NCBI GenBank assembly: GCA_022826685.1
Contig: JAJDUL010000018.1
Span: forward strand, 1 to 64,000
DNA from: Gemmatimonadota bacterium
GTDB taxonomy: Bacteria > Gemmatimonadota > Gemmatimonadetes > Palauibacterales > Palauibacteraceae
Length of the DNA: 64,000 nt
Direction of reading: 5' to 3'
In this document: positions 8,322 to 15,340 of the stretch, piece by piece
How positions within the stretch are numbered: position 1 is the first letter of the stretch
How the letters are laid out: each line of letters opens with the position of its first letter
Made by a program: the position numbers and the translations under genes
Notes under the pieces: generated by a model
What the model was told of the DNA's origin: nothing
The model's database searches: none
Seen by the model: only the letters and a program-made list of their open reading frames with translations

Positions 8322-9684
8322 CGGCCAGTTCCGACTGCCGCCTTCCCAGCCACAGCGCGATCATCAGCCACAACCCCGCCAGCGGGACCATCGTCAGCGC
8401 AAGCGCGGAGCTTCCCATCCCGAGTGCGCGCAGCCCGGCGAAGGACCACACGCCGATCTGGTCGCCCGCCCGGTAGACGAACAGGTCGTTGAAGTTCTTC
8501 GCCTTGTACTTGTCCCGGCGCGGGAGGACGGTGTAAAGCACCTCCCGCGTTGGCACCGCAAGCGCGAAGTTCCCCGCCCTCCGCAGCACCTGGAAGACCA
8601 CGAAGACGGCGAAGACCGGCGCCGCTCCCAGAGCCAGGAAGCCGAGGACGCTGAGCACCGGCAATATCCCGAGCGCCAGGCGCACGCCGAGCCACTTCAG
8701 GATGCGGCCCGTCAGAAAGAGTTGGGTGAAGAGAGTGAGCACGTTCACCGAGAGGTCGATCCGCGCGAAGATCGAGGTCCGTTCCGCGCTCGTCGCGAAG
8801 GTGCGAGCGACGATGTCCGCCTGGATGTTGTAGAGGAAGGTGGAACCGATCGTGAAAAGCAGCATGAAGGCGCCGATCCCGAGCAGATAGGGCGACGCCA
8901 GGACCCGCCGGATCCCTTCCAGCGCCGAACCCCCGATCACCGCCTCCGACCCTTCCGCGCGCGAAGCGTCCCGACCGCCGCCCGAAGCGCCGTCCGCCAC
9001 GACGCCGGAGCCCTCGTCCTCGGCGCCCGGGCTCCCGCCCGCCGCCGGGAGGGTCGCGCAGCGCGAATCGAGCGCCTTGAGGCAGACCACCGCGCCCTCG
9101 AGCAGCAGCACGGAGAACAGGAGCAGCGTGGCGGGCGACAGGAATCCAACCAGGAAGGCCGTGATCGAGGAGCCGACGATCCCCCCCACGGTCCCGCCGA
9201 CGCCGATGAGGCCGAAGAGCCGCCGGCTCTGGCGTTCGCGGAAGATGTCGGTCATGAACGACCAGAAGACGGAGACCACGAACAGGTTGAAGACGCTGAT
9301 CCATACGAAGAAGGTCCGGCCGACCCACACCGAAGCCTCGCCGTCGGTCACGACGCTCAGCAGCACGAAGTAGACCAGCAGGTTCAGCATGAAGAAGCGG
9401 TACGTGAGGGTCACGAACCGCCGGCGCGTCCACCGCGACACGACCGCGGCGAAGATGGGGTGCACGAGAAGCATGGCGGTCAGCGTTCCCGTGAAGAGCC
9501 AGGGGATGTTCTCGACCCCGCCCGCCACGGCCATTTCCTCGCGGATGGGCCGGATCACGTAGTACGCGGAGAGGATGAAGAAGAAGTAGAGGGCCGACAG
9601 GAGCACGAGCCGCCCCTCCTCCGGACGGGTGCCTGTCAGCCACGCGACGAGCGTGCGCGGCTCGCTCTCCGGGGGCGGGGTCAT
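8257..9684 (-). CDS. ATP/ADP-translocase-like (COG3202-type) membrane transporter, paralogue 1
   Basis: The protein has 475 residues and about 12 predicted membrane helices. The N-terminal 'LSALYFFFILSAYYVIRPIREEM' (quoted in part: helix 1 then YYVIRPIREEM) is the hallmark of bacterial proteins related to nucleotide transporters of the TLC/NTT family. 'FFVWISVFNLFVVSVFW' and 'LFGLIGVGGTVGGIVG' follow. A low-complexity hydrophilic loop lies mid-protein (Gly/Glu/Ala-rich, about residues 215-250). Free-living bacteria carry such proteins with unknown substrate, so nucleotide exchange should not be assumed. It is divergent from a paralogue at 9789 and overlaps the convergent isomerase gene by 65 bp. 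Confidence 0.78.
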   Translation of the reverse strand: MTPPPESEPRTLVAWLTGTRPEEGRLVLLSALYFFFILSAYYVIRPIREEMAVAGGVENIPWLFTGTLTAMLLVHPIFAAVVSRWTRRRFVTLTYRFFMLNLLVYFVLLSVVTDGEASVWVGRTFFVWISVFNLFVVSVFWSFMTDIFRERQSRRLFGLIGVGGTVGGIVGSSITAFLVGFLSPATLLLFSVLLLEGAVVCLKALDSRCATLPAAGGSPGAEDEGSGVVADGASGGGRDASRAEGSEAVIGGSALEGIRRVLASPYLLGIGAFMLLFTIGSTFLYNIQADIVARTFATSAERTSIFARIDLSVNVLTLFTQLFLTGRILKWLGVRLALGILPVLSVLGFLALGAAPVFAVFVVFQVLRRAGNFALAVPTREVLYTVLPRRDKYKAKNFNDLFVYRAGDQIGVWSFAGLRALGMGSSALALTMVPLAGLWLMIALWLGRRQSELAARRRTAPRPRAASAGGRRSAE

Positions 9685-9788
9685 GCGGAGGAAGCTCCGG
9701 GGTGGCGCTTCATTGTGGCTCTGCTTGCCGGTCGATGGAAAAAGGGATTCTCTTCAGAGAACCTCGGAACCTAACGGCGGGAGCGAAC

Positions 9789-11192
9789 GTGGCCAGCTTG
9801 CAGGAAGTGAACGGCAGTTTCGCGAGGCGCGTCCTCAACATGAGGCGGGGCGAATTCGGTCTCGCGATGATGTCCGCGCTCTTCTTCTTCCTCGTCCTCT
9901 GCGGCTACTTCTTCCTCCGTCCCGTGCGGGAGGCGATGGGCGTCGCCCGCGGGATGGACGAACTGCGCTGGCTCTTCGCCGTGACGTCGCTGGCCTCCCT
10001 GTTCGCGGTCCTCGTCTTCGGGGGCGTCGTCGCGCGGACGAACCGGCGGCGCTTCATCCCGATCGCGTACCTGTTCGTCATCGCCTGCCTGATCGGTTTC
10101 GCGACACTCCTCATTCAGGACGTGCGGGCGGGCGGCGGACTCATCGGCACGGATGCGGAGACCGGTCTCGCACGCGGTGTCGGGTACACGTTCTACGTGT
10201 GGCTGAGCGTCATCAACCTCTTCTCGACGAGCGTGTTCTGGGCCTTCATGGTCGATGTGTTCAACGTCGACCAGGGGAAGAGGATGTTCCCCTTCATCGG
10301 GATCGGCGGCACGCTGGGGGCGTTCCTCGGGGGCCGCGGCGCCAACTTCGTCAGCGGCCTCACGGAAAGTCCGTACCTGCCTGCCGGCCTCATGCTGATC
10401 GGCGCGGGCTGCTTCGCGCTCGCGATCGCCGTCATGCTCATCCTCGACCGGATCGCCGGGGCGTCGGACCTCTCGCGGCTCGGAGCGGACGCGGCGGGCG
10501 GACCGGCGGCCGCGGACGGCGGGGCGGCGGACACCAGAGGCGCGCGTCGCGGCGAAGGGGGCACCCGGATCGGAGGCGGATCCCTGGAGGGGCTGCGGGC
10601 CGTGTTCACCTCGCCCTACCTGCTCGGGGTCGGGCTCTGGGTCGTGTTCATGGCCGTGTCGAACACGCTGATCTACTTCACCCAGGCGAACGTCATTCTC
10701 GGGGCGACGGACACCTTCAGCCAGCGCGTCGGGAGCTTCGCCGACTTCGACTCGCTGGCGCAGCTCGCCACCCTGTTGACGCAGATCTTCGTGACGACGC
10801 ACCTGATCCGGAAGCTGGGCGTGGGCTGGACGCTCGCCATCCTCCCGCTCGTGACCGTGCTCGGGTTCATCGTGCTCGCCGTGTGGCCCATTTACGGCGT
10901 GATGCTGATCTTCCAGGCCGTGCACCGCGCGACGCGCTACGCCGTGTCCCGGCCCTCCCGCGAGACGCTGTTCTCGGTCGTAGCGCCGGCGGAGAAGTAC
11001 AAGGGGAAGCCGATCGTCGACGTCTTCCTGTACCGGGGCGGCGACCTGGCGGGCGCCGGCATTGATGGCCTGTTCGCGATGCTCGGCCTGGGGCTGGCCT
11101 GGGTAGCCATGTCCACGGCGCCGCTGGCCGGCATGTGGATTGCGCTCTCCATCGGGCTCGGACAGGCGCAGGCCCGACGCATCTCTTCCTGA
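9789..11192 (+). CDS. ATP/ADP-translocase-like (COG3202-type) membrane transporter, paralogue 2
   Basis: The protein has 467 residues. GTG 9789 is preferred because a GGGAG ribosome site lies five bases upstream. In-frame starts at 9702 and 9735 would add a non-homologous tail. Motifs parallel paralogue 1: 'FFFLVLCGYFFLRPVREAMG', 'FYVWLSVINLFSTSVFWAFM' and 'MFPFIGIGGTLGAFLG'. It shares the same hydrophilic mid-loop position (Gly/Ala/Asp-rich, about residues 225-260) and the late segment 'PSRETLFSVVAPAEKYKGK', which parallels 'PTREVLYTVLPRRDKYKAK' in paralogue 1. The two genes are divergent and about 104 bp apart, so they probably share a control region. The substrate is unknown. The phosphodiesterase gene begins 8 bp downstream. 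Confidence 0.78.
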   Translation: MASLQEVNGSFARRVLNMRRGEFGLAMMSALFFFLVLCGYFFLRPVREAMGVARGMDELRWLFAVTSLASLFAVLVFGGVVARTNRRRFIPIAYLFVIACLIGFATLLIQDVRAGGGLIGTDAETGLARGVGYTFYVWLSVINLFSTSVFWAFMVDVFNVDQGKRMFPFIGIGGTLGAFLGGRGANFVSGLTESPYLPAGLMLIGAGCFALAIAVMLILDRIAGASDLSRLGADAAGGPAAADGGAADTRGARRGEGGTRIGGGSLEGLRAVFTSPYLLGVGLWVVFMAVSNTLIYFTQANVILGATDTFSQRVGSFADFDSLAQLATLLTQIFVTTHLIRKLGVGWTLAILPLVTVLGFIVLAVWPIYGVMLIFQAVHRATRYAVSRPSRETLFSVVAPAEKYKGKPIVDVFLYRGGDLAGAGIDGLFAMLGLGLAWVAMSTAPLAGMWIALSIGLGQAQARRISS

Positions 11193-11199
11193 GCCGCCC

Positions 11200-12024
11200 G
11201 TGCTGCCCGACGATCTCTTCGGCCCCGGCACTCCGCTGCGCGTCATCGGCCATCGGGGGGCGGCGGCGTTCGCGCCCGAGAACACGCTCCCGTCCTTCGA
11301 GCACGCGGTGCGCGTGGAGGCCGACGCGGTGGAACTCGACCTCCACCGGAGCGCGGACGGCCGCCTCATGGTCATCCACGATCCGAGCCTCGACCGCCTC
11401 ACCGAGGGGACGGGCCCCGTGGAGGAGCGGACGCTCGACGAGTTGCGCGCCTTCGACGCCGGATACCGCTTCACGACGGACCATGGGAAGACGTTCCCCT
11501 TCCGGGGGACGGGCGTCGGCATCCCCACCCTCGAAGAAGTGCTGGAGCTGCTCGGGGATCTGCCCGTAATCGCGGAGATCAAGTCGGCGGCCGCGGGGCA
11601 CGAACTGGGCGCGTGGCTGCAGCGGAGCCGGAATCGCGCGGACCGGGAGCGGATTCTGGTCGGCGGCTTCGAGCGCCAGGAAGTGGAGCCCGCGAGCCGG
11701 CACGCGCGCTGGCACTGCGCCTACCAGGACGAACTCCGCACGTACGTCCTTCTCGGCAAGGTCGGCCTCGGCCGCCGGTTCGCCCCCGCCGGTTGCGCGG
11801 CCGCCATGCTGCCGGAACGGCAGGGCGCGCTGCGCATCGTCACGCCGCGCTTCGTGCGGCGCGCGCACGCCGACGGCATGGGCGTCTTCGTCTGGACCGT
11901 GAACGACCCCGACGACATGCGGCGCCTCCTGGACTGGGGCGTGGACGGGCTCGTGACCGACGCCCCGGGGCGGGCCCGCCGGATCCTGGACGAGCGGGAG
12001 ATGGGGGGAGATGCCGGAGCCTGA
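11200..12024 (+). CDS. Glycerophosphodiester phosphodiesterase
   Basis: The protein has 274 residues. GTG 11200 lies 7 nt after the previous stop. The GDPD signature is complete: 'VIGHRGAAAFAPENTLPSF' gives the catalytic His-Arg and the metal-binding Glu, 'AVELDLHRSADGRLMVIHD' gives the metal Glu/Asp and second His, and 'TVNDPDDMRRLLDWGVDGLV' with 'TDAPGRA' closes the barrel. It lacks a signal peptide and is probably cytosolic, hydrolysing glycerophosphodiesters from lipid turnover to glycerol-3-phosphate and an alcohol. It overlaps the DNA polymerase IV gene by 14 bp and likely shares its transcript, though no functional link is evident. Confidence 0.9.
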   Translation: MLPDDLFGPGTPLRVIGHRGAAAFAPENTLPSFEHAVRVEADAVELDLHRSADGRLMVIHDPSLDRLTEGTGPVEERTLDELRAFDAGYRFTTDHGKTFPFRGTGVGIPTLEEVLELLGDLPVIAEIKSAAAGHELGAWLQRSRNRADRERILVGGFERQEVEPASRHARWHCAYQDELRTYVLLGKVGLGRRFAPAGCAAAMLPERQGALRIVTPRFVRRAHADGMGVFVWTVNDPDDMRRLLDWGVDGLVTDAPGRARRILDEREMGGDAGA

Positions 12025-13240
12025 AGCGCGGCCGCGCACGATCCTCCACGTGGACATGGATGCTTTCTATGCAGCGGTCGAGATCCGCGAGGACCCGTCG
12101 CTGCGCGGGAAGCCGGTCATCATCGGATCCGCGCCGCGCCAGGGCCGGGGCCGCGGCGTCGTCTCGACGGCGAACTACGAGGCCAGGCGCTACGGGATCC
12201 ACTCCGCGATGCCGATCTCGCAGGCGTGGCGCCGCTGCCCCGACGGCGCCTACGTGCGCCCGCGCATCGGCTTCTACGCGGAGATCTCCGGGCGGATCTT
12301 CGACATCTTCCGCTCCTTCACGGACCAGGTCGAGACGCTCTCGCTGGACGAGGCCTTCCTCGACGTGACGGCGAGCCGGCGGCTGTTCGGCACGGGACCG
12401 GAGATCGCGGCGCGGATCCGGCAGCGGATCGCCGAGGAGGAGCGACTCACGGCCTCCGTCGGCGTCGCCTCGAACAAGTACGTGGCGAAGGTGGCGAGCG
12501 ACCTCAGGAAGCCGGACGCGCTCGTCGTCGTGCCGCCGGGGACTGAACGGGAGTTCCTGGCGCCTCTCTCGGTGTCGCGACTCTGGGGGGCGGGGCCGAA
12601 GGTGCAGACCCGCCTGGCCCGGCTCGGTCTCCGGACGATCGGGGATGTGGCGCGCAACGAACCCGGATTCCTCGAGGCTTCCCTGGGCCGGAAACTGGGC
12701 CGGCGCCTGCACGAACTCGCGAACGGCCTCGACGTGCGGAGGGTCGACCCGCGGCCGGGGAGAAAGTCGCTCGGCAAGGAAGTGACCTTCCCGCAGGATG
12801 TCGAGGATCGCGCCCGGGTCGAGCGGACGCTGCTCGCCCTGTGCGAGGGGGTTGCGCGCTCGCTGCGCACGAAGGGGATCGCGGGGCGCACGGTGCAGTT
12901 GAAGCTGCGCTGGGACGGCTTCGAGACGCACACCCGCCAGCGGACGCTCGAACGACCGGCGGACATGACGGAGGTCATCTGGCCCGTCGCCCGGGAGCTG
13001 TTCCGGGAGGCCGACGATCCCCGCCGCCGCGTCCGGCTCATCGGGGTCAGCCTCTCCGGCTTCGACCGGCCCGCGGGCGAACAACTCGGACTCCTGGACG
13101 ACCTCGACGGCGACCCGGCGACCTCCGACGGGGAGAGCCGCCGCCGGCTGGCGAAGACGATGGACACCGTGGCGGACCGGTTCGGCCGGGACGCGCTGAA
13201 GCGGGCCGCCCTTCTCGACTCGAACGAGCGAGGCACATAG
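12011..13240 (+). CDS. dinB: DNA polymerase IV (Y-family translesion polymerase)
   Basis: The protein has 409 residues. The catalytic acidic residues are in 'LHVDMDAFYAAVE' (Asp15, Asp17) and in 'LSLDEAFLDVT' (Asp/Glu near 114). 'GVVSTANYEARRYGIHSAMP' is the fingers/steric-gate region, and 'GVASNKYVAKVASD' and the helix-hairpin-helix 'LARLGLRTIGDVA' are typical of DinB. The little-finger domain covers about residues 250-400. It performs error-prone bypass of damaged bases. The C-terminus lacks an obvious beta-clamp motif I can name with certainty. No LexA-type operator was seen upstream because the gene is embedded in an operon behind the phosphodiesterase gene. Confidence 0.93.
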   Translation: MPEPEARPRTILHVDMDAFYAAVEIREDPSLRGKPVIIGSAPRQGRGRGVVSTANYEARRYGIHSAMPISQAWRRCPDGAYVRPRIGFYAEISGRIFDIFRSFTDQVETLSLDEAFLDVTASRRLFGTGPEIAARIRQRIAEEERLTASVGVASNKYVAKVASDLRKPDALVVVPPGTEREFLAPLSVSRLWGAGPKVQTRLARLGLRTIGDVARNEPGFLEASLGRKLGRRLHELANGLDVRRVDPRPGRKSLGKEVTFPQDVEDRARVERTLLALCEGVARSLRTKGIAGRTVQLKLRWDGFETHTRQRTLERPADMTEVIWPVARELFREADDPRRRVRLIGVSLSGFDRPAGEQLGLLDDLDGDPATSDGESRRRLAKTMDTVADRFGRDALKRAALLDSNERGT

Positions 13241-13242
13241 CG

Positions 13243-13734
13243 ATGCAGGTATTCCCGATTCCGCCGGCCTCCGGGCGCGGCATCCTCTGGTTCTTCATCA
13301 TCATGATGGTCGTGCTCGGCGCCGTGACGCTGATGATGGGCTGGGCGGCCTGGTCCACCCGGAACAGCCGGGCCGAAGTCTCGCCCGCCGGGCTGAAGCT
13401 TGTGGGAGACCTCTGGGGCCGGACGATCCCCCTCGACCGTCTCGAACTCGACGACGCCCGCGTCGTGGACCTCCGCGGCGATCCCGACCTCGTCCCGCGC
13501 CGGCGCACGATGGGGACGGCGCTCGGAGACTACTCCGCGGGATGGTTCCGGCTCCGCAGCGGCGAGAAGGCGCTCCTCTACCTCACGGACCGGCGACGGG
13601 TGGTGTACATTCCGACGCTCGACGGGTACTCGCTCCTCCTGAGCCAGAGCGACCCCCGGCGCTTTCTGGACGCCCTGCACGACGCGACCGGCGGCGCGGC
13701 CGGAAACACCGACGAAGCCACCGAAGGAGAGTGA
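13243..13734 (+). CDS. Bacterial PH-like domain protein with an N-terminal membrane helix
   Basis: The protein has 163 residues. One transmembrane helix ('FFIIMMVVLGAVTLMMGWAA', residues about 13-33) precedes a beta-rich domain. 'TIPLDRLELDDARVVDL', 'DYSAGWFRLRSGEKALLYLT' and 'VVYIPTLDGYSLLLS' match the pattern of small bacterial PH-like (bPH_5-type) domains, whose function is generally unknown. The domain should face the cell exterior or cytosol depending on helix orientation. It starts 2 nt after the dinB stop and ends 6 nt before an HD-domain gene, so the three are probably co-transcribed. Confidence 0.65.
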   Translation: MQVFPIPPASGRGILWFFIIMMVVLGAVTLMMGWAAWSTRNSRAEVSPAGLKLVGDLWGRTIPLDRLELDDARVVDLRGDPDLVPRRRTMGTALGDYSAGWFRLRSGEKALLYLTDRRRVVYIPTLDGYSLLLSQSDPRRFLDALHDATGGAAGNTDEATEGE

Positions 13735-13740
13735 CGACGG

Positions 13741-14328
13741 ATGCTCCCCACACGGGATGAAGCGCTCGCGATCGTCCACGAATACACCGAGAGCCCCGGA
13801 CTCCGGCGCCACATGCTGGCGGTGGAGTCCGCCATGCGCGCCTACGCGAGAAAGTACGGCGAGGACGAGGATCGCTGGGGCGTGGCGGGGCTGCTGCACG
13901 ACTTCGACTACGAGCGCTGGCCCAACCACGACCACGCGCCCGATTCGGAGCACCCCTCGACCGGCGTCGCGATCCTCCGCGAGAAGGGGGTGGACGAGGA
14001 CATCCTCGAGACGATCATGGCGCACGCGGACTACACGGACATCGAGGCGACGACGCTGATGTCGAAGACGCTCCGGGCCGTGGACGAACTCACCGGCTTC
14101 ATCACCGCCTGTGCCCTGGTGCGGCCGACGCGGCTCGCCGGCATGAAGACCCGTTCCGTGAGAAAGAAGATGAAGGACAAGGCGTTCGCCGCCGCCGTGA
14201 GCCGCGACGAAATGATCGAGAATTGCGCTGAACTCGGCGAAGACATGGGCGAGCACATCGCCTTCGTCATCGCCGCCATGCAGCTTGCGGCGGAAGATCT
14301 CGGCCTGAACGGCCCCGCCGCGGACTGA
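13741..14328 (+). CDS. HD-domain (HDIG-type) metal-dependent phosphohydrolase
   Basis: The protein has 195 residues. The metal ligands of an HD domain are visible as His24 ('LRRHMLAVE'), His53-Asp54 ('GLLHDFDYERW') and His95 ('IMAHADYTD'), with Asp in 'LRAVDELTGF' completing the set. The 'WPNHDHAPDSEHPSTG' stretch is characteristic of a stand-alone HDIG subfamily often annotated simply as 'HD domain protein' or hydrolase. The natural substrate is unknown, and nucleotides or phosphate esters are typical of the superfamily. It lies in the same orientation as the PH-like gene and may be part of its operon. Confidence 0.85.
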   Translation: MLPTRDEALAIVHEYTESPGLRRHMLAVESAMRAYARKYGEDEDRWGVAGLLHDFDYERWPNHDHAPDSEHPSTGVAILREKGVDEDILETIMAHADYTDIEATTLMSKTLRAVDELTGFITACALVRPTRLAGMKTRSVRKKMKDKAFAAAVSRDEMIENCAELGEDMGEHIAFVIAAMQLAAEDLGLNGPAAD

Positions 14329-14355
14329 ACCGCCGTGCGGACCGCCGCCCGATTC

Positions 14356-14365
14356 GGAGGTGATC
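14356..14365 (+). promoter_or_regulatory. Extended Shine-Dalgarno site for a 39-residue ORF
   Basis: Ten bases, GGAGGTGATC, are fully complementary to the usual 3' end of 16S rRNA and sit four bases before the ATG at 14370. Few genes in this window have so complete a site, and this one is a main reason to accept the very short ORF as real. Confidence 0.75.
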
Positions 14366-14369
14366 GAGC

Positions 14370-14489
14370 ATGACCACGACGACGATCGTCATGATGATCC
14401 TCATCCTCGGATTCGTCTGGGGAGGACTCGCCGTCCTCGCGTCGGTCGCCTGGCGCAAGGAAGGCGCCAAGCGAAGCGGAGAGAGCTAG
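14370..14489 (+). CDS. MetS-like single-helix microprotein (NSS-transporter small-subunit type)
   Basis: This is a 39-residue peptide too short for routine gene calling. It begins MTTTTIVMMILILGFVWGG, has one hydrophobic helix (about residues 6-27), and ends in a positively charged tail 'WRKEGAKRSGES'. The pattern of a short Thr/Ser-rich start, 'IVMMIL' and 'WGGL' resembles MetS-type small subunits. These accompany neurotransmitter:sodium symporter-family Met/Ala importers (MetPS of Corynebacterium). It has a ten-base Shine-Dalgarno site. No NSS transporter gene is adjacent, so it would have to act in trans or is an unrelated membrane peptide. The resemblance is by pattern only. Confidence 0.55.
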   Translation: MTTTTIVMMILILGFVWGGLAVLASVAWRKEGAKRSGES

Positions 14490-14512
14490 CCGCCCACCAT
14501 GGGCCACCCGCA

Positions 14513-15274
14513 ATGAGGGAGAGGCGGCGCGGGGGACGGATCCTCCTGGTGACGCTGGCCGCGCTGGCGGTCGGGTCGTGCTTCCTCCCCATCCCCCGCG
14601 CGATGCGCCCGCCCGAAGAGGTCATCACCGACTCGGCGGCCGCGCGACAGGATTCGATCGAGAGGGCCGAGCAGGCCGCAGCCGCCCGACGAGACTCCAT
14701 CCTCGCCGCGGAGCGGGAGGCCGCACGGCAGGATTCGATCGCGAGGGCGCAACGGGAGGCCGCGCGACAGGACTCGATCGCGAGGGCCGCCGCGCGACAG
14801 GACTCCATCCTCGCCGCGGAGCGGGAAGCCGCGCGCCAGGACTCGCTGGAGGCGGCCCGGCGTGACTCCCTGATCGCGGCCGCCCGACGCGACTCGATCG
14901 CCAGCATCGAGGCGGCCCGGGCCGCGGCCGCCGCGGAGTTGGCGGAACTCCGCGAATCGGGCCCCGTGTTCGTCCCCCACGATGAGGCGCCCCGCCTCGT
15001 GTGGGACACCGAAGCCGAGGCCGCGCTGGCCACGACGCTGCTGCCCGTGATCCGCGGCGAGCGGCTCGACCCGAACATCACGACCTCCGTCTGGCTTCTC
15101 GTGCGGACCGATGGAAGGGTCGAGGCGACCGCGATCCAGGTCTCTTCCGGCGACGGCGCCTTCGACGCGGCGGCCGTGCGGGCGGCCCGCGGGCTGCTCT
15201 TCGCCCCCGCCCTCCGCGGCGGGCGCGCGGCGCCCGTCTGGGTCCTGCGCGAAATCTCGCTTCTCATGCGGTAG
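14513..15274 (+). CDS. Lipoprotein with charged helical repeats and a TonB-like C-terminal domain
   Basis: The protein has 253 residues. The signal 'ILLVTLAALAVGSC' ends in a lipobox-like Cys about residue 23. Residues about 40-140 are repeats built on 'AARQDSI' and 'LAAEREAARQDS', an Ala/Arg/Asp/Glu-rich coiled coil. The last 90 residues ('ASTLLPVIRG'-like region, then 'TTSVWLLVRTDGRVEATAIQ' and 'AFDAAAVRAARGLLFAPAL') match a TonB/TolA C-terminal domain. Such a protein could span the periplasm from one membrane and touch an outer-membrane partner. Which membrane holds the lipid anchor is not clear. Without a TonB transmembrane helix it is not a standard TonB, and a structural or energy-transducing role is inference. 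Confidence 0.7.
   Translation: MRERRRGGRILLVTLAALAVGSCFLPIPRAMRPPEEVITDSAAARQDSIERAEQAAAARRDSILAAEREAARQDSIARAQREAARQDSIARAAARQDSILAAEREAARQDSLEAARRDSLIAAARRDSIASIEAARAAAAAELAELRESGPVFVPHDEAPRLVWDTEAEAALATTLLPVIRGERLDPNITTSVWLLVRTDGRVEATAIQVSSGDGAFDAAAVRAARGLLFAPALRGGRAAPVWVLREISLLMR
14645..14900 (+). repeat. Degenerate tandem repeats encoding AARQDSI units
   Basis: Units of about 27 bp built around gcgcgacaggactcgatcg recur at least five times with third-position changes. They encode the coiled-coil section of the TonB-C-terminal lipoprotein. Such repeats can expand or contract, changing the reach of the protein across the periplasm. Confidence 0.7.
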
Positions 15275-15340
15275 GCGCGATCTTTTCCCCCACCGCCGGG
15301 GGCTGCGATCCGCCGTCCGACCGAATAGCTTGCGCGCCCG

